A stretch of 64,000 bases of DNA from Dyadobacter sp. CY345 (GCF_021502725.1 NZ_JAKFFS010000006.1:454609-518608), one strand, 5' to 3'; shown: positions 7,614 through 16,236, counted from the first letter of the stretch. The notes: a model not told the origin generated them from the sequence alone. Made by a program: numbers and translations.

Positions 7614-9227
7614 TTAAGTTGCCAATGGAGGACCTGATGGAATCATTATTTTCTCTCGCTTAGCTTTGAAAGTATGCCTTTTTGCAGTGAATTTGGCAGT
7701 CATGTATTCACCCATATAAATAGAACCGGTCATGGTATTATCTTTCACTATTCCCGAAAACATGAAGGTAATATTGTCAGCAATCTGACGATCGGAGCTT
7801 TTCATTTTAATCTCGTTCCCCTCGATCGTCCCCTGCAATTCTCTTACGCTAAACTCACCTTTGTGCGAACCTTCCAGCCAGTTTCCATCTTGTTCTAAAA
7901 TCAACGACTGTTTACTTGTGCTTGAAAAGAATTCAACTTCCATATCCCAGTGACCCTTAACTGCTGACGAAGCTGCTGCCATTTCCGTTTTCGCGGATGT
8001 GCGTTTCTGGATCAGTGTTTCATACAGACGATCAGAAACAATCTTATCGTCGCCTGGCTGCATTTGGCCGGTTGTGATGGATACAAAAGTTACACCGTCA
8101 CGTGTCCCTCCACCCAATGCAATACGTGGTTTTGTTCTACCAAAAAGTTCTGCGATCTCTTCACCTGAAATATTCAGTTTTGATGGATCCCACGAAATTT
8201 TCAGCTGTGGTGTACGATTTGAGAGCTCCTTTGGCTCGATTACCGTGGTTTTCACCCCATCGATGGTAGTAACTTTTTTAGAAATATTGTCCAGCCACGA
8301 CAGCCACCTCTTCCACTCACCCGCATGGTCGCGCTTTGTCCATGCCTCCACAGCCGCAATCATGCCCATTGTTTCTTCCCGGCCCACTTTATTATCTCTT
8401 CCCGGCCCGTGATGCGGAGCGCTCGCCTGCCATGCAGACATCAGCAAATCTTTTCTGCCTAGCACAAGCCCGGCACATTGCGGTCCACACAGCGCTTTCC
8501 CGCCGCTGTAAATTACCACGTCAGCACCCATTTTTAGGTGGACGTTTGGTATGGTCAGGTCTTCGGCGGCGGCATCCACCATGATCGGTATTTTTTTGGC
8601 TTTTGCAATTTTTGAAATAATTTCCAGCGACATAGGGCCAGTCATTGATTCTTCCATCGCCATCAGATAAATCATCGCCGTCCGTGAGCTGATTGCATTT
8701 TTCAGTTCTTCAATCGAATCTACCGTGATCAAAGTCACGCCAACATTTCGCAGTGCGTGATCATATACATTTCGGGAATATCTCGGGATTATCACCTCTG
8801 TTTTCTCAAAACCTTCCAGATTTGGGATCCGGATCAGTTTTTCAGGATTTCCGCCAGTTACGCAAGCGACTGTCACATGTTTCATTCCAGCCGCACATCC
8901 GGCAGAAACCATACCCCACTCTGCTCCGGTTAATTCCGCCAGGCGCTTTCCTGCACCAAAGGCCAATTCGTCATATTGTACGAAAACCTGCGCGGCAGCA
9001 TCCATCGCGTTCCGAACCTCCGGCCGTTCAATTGAACCACCGATAATGGTAAATGTTCCTCTGCAATTAATAATTGGCTCAACGCCAATAGCCTGATAAA
9101 CTTCTTTTCCACCGGCGGCTGGAGCGGCGCTGACAGTGCCAGTTTCTGAAACAGGCTTCTTCGGAAGCATCATTCCTCCCGCAAGCGGAAGCAGCGACAA
9201 ATCTTTGATAGCATTTCTACGATTCAT
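7614..9227 (-). CDS. Tat-exported SelA-like PLP-dependent enzyme with C-terminal beta domain
   Basis: A 537-residue PLP-dependent enzyme of the class V aminotransferase/selenocysteine-synthase (SelA) superfamily, close to D-glucosaminate-6-phosphate ammonia-lyase-like proteins. The N-terminus MNRRNAIKDLSLLPLAGG is a twin-arginine-type signal, so the folded cofactor-bound enzyme is probably exported. The catalytic domain spans about residues 40-400: INCRGTFTIIGGS at its start, MVDAAAEDLTIP for the PLP-binding Asp, and SGGKALCGPQCAGLVLG with the presumed Schiff-base Lys. A separate region of about 110 residues (from about 415) is predicted beta-rich (GHWDMEVEFFSSTSKQSLIL onward) and resembles small secreted beta domains of Bacteroidota. 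The substrate is unknown; amino-sugar or hydroxy-amino-acid elimination is a guess. It has its own terminator. Confidence 0.8.
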   Translation of the reverse strand: MNRRNAIKDLSLLPLAGGMMLPKKPVSETGTVSAAPAAGGKEVYQAIGVEPIINCRGTFTIIGGSIERPEVRNAMDAAAQVFVQYDELAFGAGKRLAELTGAEWGMVSAGCAAGMKHVTVACVTGGNPEKLIRIPNLEGFEKTEVIIPRYSRNVYDHALRNVGVTLITVDSIEELKNAISSRTAMIYLMAMEESMTGPMSLEIISKIAKAKKIPIMVDAAAEDLTIPNVHLKMGADVVIYSGGKALCGPQCAGLVLGRKDLLMSAWQASAPHHGPGRDNKVGREETMGMIAAVEAWTKRDHAGEWKRWLSWLDNISKKVTTIDGVKTTVIEPKELSNRTPQLKISWDPSKLNISGEEIAELFGRTKPRIALGGGTRDGVTFVSITTGQMQPGDDKIVSDRLYETLIQKRTSAKTEMAAASSAVKGHWDMEVEFFSSTSKQSLILEQDGNWLEGSHKGEFSVRELQGTIEGNEIKMKSSDRQIADNITFMFSGIVKDNTMTGSIYMGEYMTAKFTAKRHTFKAKREKIMIPSGPPLAT

Positions 9228-9680
9228 TTTTGATCAGATAAGGTTTTAGGAATTTTAAGGAAATAGGACTTAGAAGTTAGTACGGAATTTCAGACAGTTC
9301 AACAGAATCTTGATATCATCTCATCATACATATCAGTCGACCGTGACTTAATCTCATTTAAGTATAATATTTTGAATAAAAAAATCAAAACAAGTCATTA
9401 TATCGCCGTTTCCATCTAAGTTGAAACGAGTTTAATACTAAATGTGCTATTAACCAAATATTATAAAGTAGCAAGACTTCAACTGGTCTGAGAGAAATCC
9501 CGGAAGATTAAAAAATGGAAGTGGGTAGACTTGGATCGGAGTTAAAGTAATATGTACCACATTTACCTTCATTTTGGCATTTTAACTAACTGCCGGATTT
9601 ACCAATTTTGTTCAACAAACTTACCATATCACAAAAGTCGCGCCGAGGTCTGAAAATTTAAATAATTAGCCAGGTACGTT
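9228..9680. other. Non-coding upstream region
   Basis: About 450 bp between the SelA-like gene and the first micro-ORF. It is AT-rich and must hold divergent promoters, but I see no reliable box, repeat or hairpin. Confidence 0.4.
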
Positions 9681-9767
9681 ATGAAAATTTCTGTTATTAA
9701 AATTCTGACATATGTTCTTACAACAATATTTCTTGTCGCATTAAATAAGTTATTTAATGAATTGTAA
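9681..9767 (+). CDS. Putative 28-residue membrane peptide (micro-ORF 1)
   Basis: ATG at 9681 opens 28 codons to TAA at 9765-9767. The peptide has a Lys-containing N-terminus (MKISVIKIL), one hydrophobic helix (TYVLTTIFLVAL) and a short polar tail (NKLFNEL). This is the layout of single-pass small membrane proteins and of type I toxin peptides. The first codons after ATG (AAA ATT) are typical of genuine starts in this genome, but no strong ribosome-binding site is visible. It sits 59 bp upstream of a second peptide of the same design in an otherwise gene-free 880-bp gap. No homology can be claimed, and a chance ORF remains possible. Confidence 0.35.
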   Translation: MKISVIKILTYVLTTIFLVALNKLFNEL

Positions 9768-9826
9768 GAATCTCTCTTATTTAACTGCGCTGTAAAATTC
9801 TGATCAATATCGACCGCCTGTGAAAG

Positions 9827-9925
9827 ATGGAAATCATGACAAAATCTTCAAAGTTAATTACCCTTCTGCTGCTTGGCGCGATGACGTTGATGTTATTTGC
9901 CCTTATATTCAAATTCCTGTTATGA
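9827..9925 (+). CDS. Putative 32-residue membrane peptide (micro-ORF 2)
   Basis: ATG at 9827 (or 9836) opens a frame to TGA at 9923-9925, giving 32 (or 29) residues. From the inner start the peptide is MTKSSKLIT followed by one strongly hydrophobic helix, LLLLGAMTLMLFALIF, and KFLL. GAAAG sits immediately before the first ATG as a possible weak purine-rich signal, and the inner start may be preferred. It is the second of two adjacent hydrophobic peptides on the plus strand. A small accessory membrane protein or a toxin-like peptide are options; expression is unproven. Confidence 0.4.
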   Translation: MEIMTKSSKLITLLLLGAMTLMLFALIFKFLL

Positions 9926-10106
9926 TCACTATCCTTCGTAGCTTATTTTATTTTTGGGGCAGACAGAATCTTTAATATACAGCCGAAGATATCGAGATTC
10001 GGAGATTTGGAGACAGCCCAATATGCAAAAAGTGAAGCCCGTTATTAAATGCCGAAACATTTATAACAGGCCTCACTTTATCAACTAACTATTGTACTAC
10101 AGAAAA

Positions 10107-10703
10107 TTATGGTCTTGTTGTTCCACCCGGAGTTGTGGTAGTCGAACCAGGTGTTGTGGTTGACCCAGGCGTGGTTGTTGATCCAGGCGTGGTTGTTGAC
10201 GGCGAAGTCATGCTTCCAGGTGTTGTTGTTGAAGGATTAGCTGTGCTTCCCGGAGTTGTTGAAGAATTATTCATGCTACCCGGTGTAGTTGTTGAATTAT
10301 TCAAGGTTCCAGGTGTTGTAGTCGAATTGTTCATGCTACCAGGAGTAGTTGATGAATTGTTCATACTACCAGGTGTTGTAGATGAATTATTCATGCTACC
10401 TGGTGATGTCGAGCTGCCAGGTGTAGTTGACGAATTTGTCGAACTTCCAGGAGTTGTTGAAGATGGATAAGTCGAACTACCCTGTGTTGATGAAGGTTGA
10501 GTACTGCTGCCCGGAGTTGTTGACGAAGGTGTAGTACTTCTCGTTCCCTGAGTTGTTTTTCCTTTCTTCATCTTCTGAGATTGCGTACTACTTTCAGATG
10601 AACTATTTGGTGTCGTTGTTGACGGCGATGTCGATGTTTGAGCATACGCTGAAATAGAACCAAAAAGAATAAATGCGATGATGTTTAATTTTATCGATTT
10701 CAT
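10107..10703 (-). CDS. Secreted Ser/Thr/Pro-rich repeat protein
   Basis: A 198-residue exported protein. Residues 1-22 are a signal peptide ending in AYAQ. A short basic patch, QKMKKGKTTQG, lies near residue 45. From about residue 52 to the end the protein is built of imperfect 8-10-residue repeats of the type S-T-T-P-G-S-M-N-N, with Ser, Thr, Pro, Gly and Asn making up nearly everything. Such sequences are disordered and, in Bacteroidota, may carry O-glycans at D-S/T-type or related sites, but the canonical D(S/T)(A/I/L/V/M/T) sequon is absent here. A surface or matrix spacer is a reasonable guess. The long frame on the opposite strand is only an echo of the repeats. Confidence 0.7.
   Translation of the reverse strand: MKSIKLNIIAFILFGSISAYAQTSTSPSTTTPNSSSESSTQSQKMKKGKTTQGTRSTTPSSTTPGSSTQPSSTQGSSTYPSSTTPGSSTNSSTTPGSSTSPGSMNNSSTTPGSMNNSSTTPGSMNNSTTTPGTLNNSTTTPGSMNNSSTTPGSTANPSTTTPGSMTSPSTTTPGSTTTPGSTTTPGSTTTTPGGTTRP
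10110..10550. repeat. Tandem coding repeats (about 24-30 bp units)
   Basis: Degenerate tandem repeats encoding T-T-P-G-S-based units. Neighbouring units share blocks such as GAATTATTCATGCTACC, seen at several places between 10260 and 10400. Unit length differs by whole codons, so copy-number change by slippage would keep the frame. Confidence 0.75.
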
Positions 10704-10987
10704 AATAATTTCTAATTTAAAATGCAGTTATTAAAGTTTTTATAATTGTTAGATGTAATTGGTTTAGATAAATAACCATACCACATAAGCATATAAAAAA
10801 CATTGCATAAAAATTTCCCGATTGCGTATATACTTGATAATCAAAACGTTTATCAGGTGAGATGAATTCGTAAACGTACAAATATACGTCCACACAATGC
10901 GTTAGGAAAGCGGATTTAGACATTGAATTTCTCATAAATCCAGTCAATAATTCACCTTACGTTTACTTGATCAAATCCGAAGCTTCG
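10704..10987. other. Non-coding gap
   Basis: About 280 bp between the repeat protein and the CrtO-like gene. A 76-codon open frame on the minus strand looks like chance, with unusual Cys/Tyr/Phe content. No hairpin or repeat is evident. Confidence 0.4.
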
Positions 10988-11515
10988 TTAACTTTTACCC
11001 AATTTCAGTATTCGACTCTTGTTGAATTGTTGAAGTAATATGGGGCAAGCATTGTACAAAAAATTGCACGTTATGATAACAGCACCGATGCCATATCTTA
11101 GATTCATCAAGGCGTGGATAGAAATTAAAAGGAAAAATATCAGGCAGATGAAATGATACCGCTCATACATCTCCACGGTTTTTAAATACTTGTTCAGCGA
11201 AGTCCGATCTCGTATCCTGCGATATTGGGGCAGATCTTTTCGGATTGCACGGTTGATAATATCTCCGTCCTGTACGAACTGACGAATCCTTTTAACACCT
11301 AACCGTTTGTAAAATTGAGGGTTGCGACTGATTTGAAGACGATCAAAAATCTGCTTTGGGAGAAATCCACAGGTGAGGCTGATCACCAGAAAAATGTAAA
11401 ATGCCTCATAGGAAGACAGACTGCTCAAATAGACCAGAATTGGTATAAAAGCCAGCAATGTCCAGCCAATATTGATCAGTTGGTTGAGCATCAACTTTTT
11501 AGAAGCAGTTTTCAT
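10988..11515 (-). CDS. CrtO-like acyltransferase-family membrane protein
   Basis: A 175-residue integral membrane protein with two N-terminal helices (about 12-52), a central polar basic segment, and two more helices at the C-terminus. RNPQFYKRLGVKRIRQFV, then ERYHFICLIFF and NFLYNACPILLQQFNKSRI match the pattern of the glycosyl-4,4'-diaponeurosporenoate acyltransferase (CrtO) family, in which F-Y-[KR] and the terminal N-x-x-P-I-[LM]-L-Q-[RQ]-[YF]-N-[RK]-x-R motif are conserved. A role in acylating a glycolipid or carotenoid is inferred only from that. It lies 46 bp downstream of the 2H phosphoesterase gene on the same strand. Confidence 0.6.
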   Translation of the reverse strand: MKTASKKLMLNQLINIGWTLLAFIPILVYLSSLSSYEAFYIFLVISLTCGFLPKQIFDRLQISRNPQFYKRLGVKRIRQFVQDGDIINRAIRKDLPQYRRIRDRTSLNKYLKTVEMYERYHFICLIFFLLISIHALMNLRYGIGAVIITCNFLYNACPILLQQFNKSRILKLGKS

Positions 11516-11561
11516 TGAATTGATCCGAAGATATTATGAAAGCAGATTGTCATTTATATTG

Positions 11562-12128
11562 TTATTTCAAATCATATCGCCGGATGATATTCCAGGATTT
11601 TCCATCATGTTTCAGCAATTGAAAACTATTTACCACAAATGTCCCCGAAAATTTCTTATCCCGAAATTCCAGCCACGCCCTTTCAAACATTTCCGGTTGC
11701 AGATCTCTGTATGCAACCGTGATGTGAGGCCTGAAAACAAGTTCTGTATTGTTTGGTTTGGCGTCATCAAAAGAGTCAAAGAATTGCTGAATAAGCACAC
11801 GTTGTAAGCTGAAAAGACTATCGTTCAGGCTTGGTTTGATATAGATAACCGGATGTTTCGGATTTTTAAAGGCATCAAAACCTTTTAGTTCCAGCTGAAA
11901 TGAAGGTATTTCAACAACCAAATCTAAAAACCAGTTCAGCAGATGATTGTGCACAATAGGTGGCAATCTAAAAGGAGCTTTTAATGTAATGTGAGGCATT
12001 ACTCTTAAAGACCTCCGACTATCAAATCTTTCGGCAAATTCTTTCTGCACCTCAATGACTTGCCTGCTGATTTCCTCCGGAAGCACAATGGCAATGAAAT
12101 ATAAATTCTGATTTTCTGTATTCATCAT
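11562..12128 (-). CDS. 2'-5' RNA ligase family protein (2H phosphoesterase)
   Basis: A 188-residue two-histidine (2H) phosphoesterase-fold protein. The two catalytic H-x-T/S-x motifs are visible as HITLKAPF near residue 46 and HITVAYRDL near residue 133. Family members hydrolyse cyclic phosphodiesters such as 2',3'-cyclic phosphates in RNA or ADP-ribose 1'',2''-cyclic phosphate, and act in the cytoplasm; there is no signal peptide. It is full length for the LigT/YjcG-like group. Its biological substrate cannot be told from sequence. It may be cotranscribed with the CrtO-like gene. Confidence 0.85.
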   Translation of the reverse strand: MMNTENQNLYFIAIVLPEEISRQVIEVQKEFAERFDSRRSLRVMPHITLKAPFRLPPIVHNHLLNWFLDLVVEIPSFQLELKGFDAFKNPKHPVIYIKPSLNDSLFSLQRVLIQQFFDSFDDAKPNNTELVFRPHITVAYRDLQPEMFERAWLEFRDKKFSGTFVVNSFQLLKHDGKSWNIIRRYDLK

Positions 12129-12217
12129 TACCGAAATTATAATTCCTGAACACTTTTACCTTTATGAAAAGTGTAAATTTAGCCATCAATCCTTACTGAC
12201 CAGTATCAAAAAGGAAA

Positions 12218-12249
12218 AACCGGCTTCCCGAATATTCAGGAGGCCGGTT
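12218..12249 (-). terminator. Terminator after the molybdenum hydroxylase operon
   Basis: AACCGGC (12218-12224) pairs with GCCGGTT (12243-12249) with further internal pairing around GAATATTC. On the minus strand it is followed by T-rich sequence and lies just after the stop of the gene ending at 12266. Confidence 0.75.
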
Positions 12250-12265
12250 CACTTAATTTTTATTA

Positions 12266-14503
12266 TCAAATTAATTCATCAAAATGAATTGGCAAATGAT
12301 TAATCCGTTTACCGGTTGCGTGGAATATGGCGTTAGCAATTGCCGGTGCCATCGCCACTAAACCAATTTCACCAACGCCTTTACTGCCTAGTTCATTCAC
12401 AATCTCATCCTTTTCCTCAACAAATATCACGTCGAGTTCGTGTATATCCGCATGAACTGGGATGTGATACTCAGCGAGATTTTGGTTCATATATTTCCCA
12501 AAACGATGATCACTGATCGTTTCTTCATACAATGCCTTGCTAATTCCCCAGACCATACCACCCAAAATCTGGCTTCTAGCAGTTTTGGGGTTGATAATAT
12601 TTCCGGCAGCAACGGCAGTTACAGCACGCGTTACCTGAATGGTTCCTAATTCCTCGTCGATTTCAACTTCTACAAAAGCTGCGCTATGCGCTGCCCGGGT
12701 GTATTTTTTCAGCTTGAAAACATTCGGAACCGACATGTTGGTAGTTTTAATCTCTTTATTTCCGCTCGCTGCAATAATTTCTTTGAAGAAAACCATCACA
12801 GCGGGGTTACTATTTAAAGAGATTCCGCCCCGCTCAAAACTAATATCGTTGTCGTCCGCATTCTTAAAGGGAGAATTATCCATTTCCCTCGCCTTCTTCA
12901 ATATCTTTTTTCGGAGTGCCTTTCCTGCTGATTTTATAGCCGACCCGACGGTGGATACGGTAAAAGAGCCACCCTGAATAGGAGCAAAAGGCATTTTACT
13001 GTCTCCGTAATTAAACTGAACATCTTCCAATGGTAAGCCCAATTCATCCGCAGCAATCTGCGTCATCACTGTGAGCGTTCCCGTGCCGATATCAGTGACC
13101 GCACTGCTTACCCTAAGTTTCCCTTCTTTTGTCAAAACTGCCTCAGCCCTGGCCGGAATCGTCATAGACTCCCAAAAACCAGTTGCCATTCCATACCCAA
13201 TCAACTTATTTCCACGGCGCATACTCCTCAATTCAGGATTTCTTTTAGACCAGCCAAATCGCTCAGCACCCTGGATATAACATTGTTTTAATTCCTTACT
13301 GGAAAACGGTCGATTTTCGGCCACATCCATGTCTGCATAATTGATAAGTCGGAATTGAACCGGATCAATACTCAGTTTAAAAGCCAAAGCATCCATAGTA
13401 CTTTCAATGGCATGACTTGCCGTACTTCCGCCGGGCGCCCGCATATCCAGAGGGCTGTATACATCCAATGGCACGAGCTGATATTCCAGCTTCGTATTTT
13501 TTGCAGGATAAAGAATATTGGACCAGTTCACGACGACCTCCGTGTAATCCTCGTGTTGCGAAGTTTCTGCAATTGCGGTATGCTTGATAGCATTTACAAC
13601 GCCATTTTCGTCTGCACCAAAATTCAACTGCTGAACCGTTGGCGGTCTGTGCCCGAAAGTATACATCTGGTGCCTGTCAAGTGTCACGCGAACCGCACGT
13701 TTTAATTCCAATGCAGCCATAACCGACATAAACAACTGGTATTGAGGCCGCAAACCTGACCCGAATGCTCCGCCAACATAAGGAGAAATTACCCTGACAT
13801 TCTTGAAATGCAGACCAAAAATGTTCCCTACATAAAGCTGACAGTTAACCGTCCCCTGTGTTTTATCATAAATTGTCACTTTGCCATCGCCCTCATAGAT
13901 GGTGGTAGTAGCAAACAATTCCATTGGATTATGGTGTTCTGTCCCGTGAACATACTCCGCAGAAACCTGTGCAACAGAAGCGGCATACTCTTTTTCAAAA
14001 TCGCCTTTCGGTTTCGGTGGCAAAGGTTTCAAGAATGTAGCCATACCTACTTTCGGATCCCTGCCCTTATCCTGATTTTGATAAAGATCCGTTGCAAAGC
14101 TTTCCTCTTCGTAGGAAACTTTCAAAATGGACGCAGCATAACGCGCCAGTTCAAAAGTTTCTGCAACTACGAGCGCAATTGGTTGCCCATTATATTTGAT
14201 TTCTGCATTTTGCAGCGGACGAAACGGCGAACCCGGAGGCGCATCCATATCTGAATACTGCATATCAAACCAGGCCAGTGATGGTCGGTTTTCGTGCGTA
14301 AACACTTCAATTACACCCTCAATTTCTTTTGCAGCACTCGTATCAATTTGTGTTATCTTTCCTTTTGTTATGGTGCTGTTGACAACGTAGCCATAAAGCA
14401 AACCATCAACATTATATTCTCCTGCATATTTGGCGGTGCCCGTTACCTTTGCACGACCTTCAAGCCGACTGATGGGCTGTCCTATTTGTGGTTGATCAAT
14501 CAT
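12266..14503 (-). CDS. paoC: Xanthine dehydrogenase family molybdopterin-binding subunit (PaoC-like)
   Basis: Large catalytic subunit (745 residues) of a three-subunit molybdenum hydroxylase that oxidises aldehydes or N-heterocycles with water. It starts directly with IGQPISRLEGRAKVTGTAKY, the classic beginning of the aldehyde oxidase/xanthine dehydrogenase a/b hammerhead domain, so the start is clear. The cofactor-binding domain follows: GGAFGSGLRPQYQ, DMRAPGGSTASHAIESTMDA, GTGTLTVMTQIAADELGLP and QGGSFTVSTVGSA. The active-site Glu is in GSKGVGEIGLVAMAPAIANA near residue 700. The length and motifs fit the PaoC/YagR branch more than XDH. It is the last gene of the operon, 11 bp after the FAD subunit. 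Confidence 0.92.
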   Translation of the reverse strand: MIDQPQIGQPISRLEGRAKVTGTAKYAGEYNVDGLLYGYVVNSTITKGKITQIDTSAAKEIEGVIEVFTHENRPSLAWFDMQYSDMDAPPGSPFRPLQNAEIKYNGQPIALVVAETFELARYAASILKVSYEEESFATDLYQNQDKGRDPKVGMATFLKPLPPKPKGDFEKEYAASVAQVSAEYVHGTEHHNPMELFATTTIYEGDGKVTIYDKTQGTVNCQLYVGNIFGLHFKNVRVISPYVGGAFGSGLRPQYQLFMSVMAALELKRAVRVTLDRHQMYTFGHRPPTVQQLNFGADENGVVNAIKHTAIAETSQHEDYTEVVVNWSNILYPAKNTKLEYQLVPLDVYSPLDMRAPGGSTASHAIESTMDALAFKLSIDPVQFRLINYADMDVAENRPFSSKELKQCYIQGAERFGWSKRNPELRSMRRGNKLIGYGMATGFWESMTIPARAEAVLTKEGKLRVSSAVTDIGTGTLTVMTQIAADELGLPLEDVQFNYGDSKMPFAPIQGGSFTVSTVGSAIKSAGKALRKKILKKAREMDNSPFKNADDNDISFERGGISLNSNPAVMVFFKEIIAASGNKEIKTTNMSVPNVFKLKKYTRAAHSAAFVEVEIDEELGTIQVTRAVTAVAAGNIINPKTARSQILGGMVWGISKALYEETISDHRFGKYMNQNLAEYHIPVHADIHELDVIFVEEKDEIVNELGSKGVGEIGLVAMAPAIANAIFHATGKRINHLPIHFDELI

Positions 14504-14514
14504 AATTTTCAGCG

Positions 14515-15537
14515 TTATAATGAAGGTTGTGCACCAGGTTGTTGAGATTCAGGATTTAATGCCATCATACAGTTTCTGACGATAGCTCTTTTCGCCAATT
14601 CTATCTTAAAGCTGTTATGTTCAAAGCCAATTGCGCCGCGTAAAATCATCTCTGCCGCAGAAGCAAAATTCTCCATACTTGGCTCTTTATCTTTCAAAAA
14701 ATCCTCCGCCTCTTTCACACGCCATGGTTTATGCGCAAGTCCGCCCAAAGCAATCCTTACTTCTTTGATCAAATTATTTTCCAGTTCTAAACCTGTTGCC
14801 ACTGACACCAGCGCGAAAGCATATGAACTGCGGTCCCTTAATTTCAGGTATGAATAGTTTTTATCAAATCCTTTTTCGGGAAGATCAATACTTGTTATTA
14901 TTTCTCCCTCTTTAAGATTATTATCCAAATGTGGAGTATCCCCTGGCAAACGATGAAAATCAGCAAATTCCAGGCTGCGATCTCCTTCCGTACCTGATAT
15001 ATTGACAACCGCTTCCAGCGCTGCAAGTGCTACGCACATATCCGATGGAAAAACGGCGATGCAATTTTCACTGGTGCCAAGAATCGCCATAATTCGGTTG
15101 TAACCGCCGATAGCCGAACAACCTGTTCCCGGTTCACGCTTATTACACGGAGTCGCCGGATCGTAGAAAAAGTAACAGCGAGTCCGTTGTAAAAGATTGC
15201 CGCCATTGGTTGCCATATTACGTATCTGAGCGGAAGCACCTGCTAAAATCGCTTTTGACAATAATGGATATCGAGCTTCAATTTGTGGGTGATAAGCAGT
15301 ATCTGCATTTGTTACGAAAGCACCGAGACGCAAACTTCCGTCCGACTTCTCTTCAATCGCCTTGTGTTCAGGGATATGATTAATATCAACAAGCATTTCT
15401 GCTGTTGCGATATTATATTTTAAGAGGTCAATCAGGTTTGTGCCGCCCGCTATATATTTGGAAGCGCTATTGTTTGAGGAAAATTCAACGGCCTTGCCGA
15501 TATTTTCCGCCTGCTCGTATGCGAAGTTATTCATGGT
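14515..15537 (-). CDS. paoB: FAD-binding subunit of molybdenum hydroxylase (PaoB-like)
   Basis: Middle electron-transfer subunit. I use the ATG giving MNNFAYEQAENIGKAVEF, because homologues start here; the longer frame (to 15570) runs further into the upstream gene. FAD-binding motifs are KYIAGGTNLIDLLK and ATNGGNLLQRTRC. Four Cys in RTRC...ATPC...GTGC...SENC, spread over about 40 residues after the second FAD motif, match the extra [4Fe-4S] loop known in E. coli PaoB and 4-hydroxybenzoyl-CoA reductase-like proteins. Electrons would thus pass from molybdenum via 2Fe-2S clusters and this protein to an acceptor. It overlaps the 2Fe-2S gene by 11 bp and is followed 11 bp later by the large subunit. 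Confidence 0.9.
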   Translation of the reverse strand, partial: TMNNFAYEQAENIGKAVEFSSNNSASKYIAGGTNLIDLLKYNIATAEMLVDINHIPEHKAIEEKSDGSLRLGAFVTNADTAYHPQIEARYPLLSKAILAGASAQIRNMATNGGNLLQRTRCYFFYDPATPCNKREPGTGCSAIGGYNRIMAILGTSENCIAVFPSDMCVALAALEAVVNISGTEGDRSLEFADFHRLPGDTPHLDNNLKEGEIITSIDLPEKGFDKNYSYLKLRDRSSYAFALVSVATGLELENNLIKEVRIALGGLAHKPWRVKEAEDFLKDKEPSMENFASAAEMILRGAIGFEHNSFKIELAKRAIVRNCMMALNPESQQPGAQPSL

Positions 15538-16045
15538 TTTTTGCTTCTTTAACTTCCATAATCGCGTCAATTATATTGGTGTTCGCACCACAACGGCAAA
15601 GATTTCCACTCATCGAGTCTTTAACCTCAGTTCTGGTATGTGCTTTATTTTCTTCGATCATACCAATAGCGCTGCAAATCTGTCCGGGTGTACAATATCC
15701 GCATTGAAAAGCGTCGTGTTCAATGAATGCTTTTTGCAGTGGGTGAAGTTCTGCTCCGTTTGAAATACCTTCAATTGTGGTAATTTCAGAGCCGTTTTTC
15801 ATAACCGCCAGCGTCAGGCAGCTAAGTATTCTCTTTCCGTCACAGATTACAGTACATGCGCCACACTGACCATGATCGCAGCCTTTTTTTGTCCCTGTCA
15901 AATCCAGATACTCTCTAAGCCCATCTAAAAGACTAACCCAGGGTGACACTTCAAGAATTTTCGGAGCGCCGTTAACCCTGAGCGATAGTACCCTGGGTTG
16001 CAATACATTTCGGGCCGATTTGGGGTGGTTTGTTATCGTTTCCAT
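15527..16045 (-). CDS. paoA: 2Fe-2S subunit of molybdenum hydroxylase (PaoA-like)
   Basis: Small iron-sulfur subunit. The start METITNHPKSARNVL is chosen because the longer frame to 16150 adds 35 residues without family likeness. A plant-ferredoxin-type cluster domain holds CDHGQCGACTVICDGKRILSC-type spacing (C-x4-C-x2-C-x11-C). A helical domain then carries CGYCTPGQ and GNLCRCGA, the second [2Fe-2S] site. E. coli PaoA has a Tat signal, but none is seen here, so the complex is more likely cytoplasmic (inference). First gene of the operon; no XdhC/PaoD-type maturation gene is adjacent. Confidence 0.9.
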   Translation of the reverse strand: METITNHPKSARNVLQPRVLSLRVNGAPKILEVSPWVSLLDGLREYLDLTGTKKGCDHGQCGACTVICDGKRILSCLTLAVMKNGSEITTIEGISNGAELHPLQKAFIEHDAFQCGYCTPGQICSAIGMIEENKAHTRTEVKDSMSGNLCRCGANTNIIDAIMEVKEAKNHE

Positions 16046-16195
16046 GGTGAATGCTGATGAAATGAATTTTGAGTGATGGTAATTTAATAAACAGGATTTC
16101 AAACAATTATGCCACCGCGATTTCTGGGATTTATAGACAAAACACAACATACACTCATAATCGCTGAAATCGCATTTCTAAATACTACAAAAACG

Positions 16196-16236
16196 AAAAT
16201 CCCGGAACAGCTTAAATTTAGCCGTACCGGGATTTT
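16196..16236 (-). terminator. Intrinsic terminator of the YpfJ-like gene
   Basis: AAAATCCCGG (16196-16205) pairs with CCGGGATTTT (16227-16236), a ten-base perfect stem bordered by T/A runs, directly after the stop codon at 16257. Confidence 0.85.

Noticed and set aside
10135..10470. 111-codon plus-strand frame of repeats (V-V-E/D-P-G)
   Set aside because: It is the reverse-strand reading of the Ser/Thr/Pro repeats; the minus-strand frame has a signal peptide and is the real gene.
10717..10947. 76-codon minus-strand frame
   Set aside because: It has no family likeness, an odd composition and no clear start; it sits in the intergenic gap next to a real signal-peptide gene.
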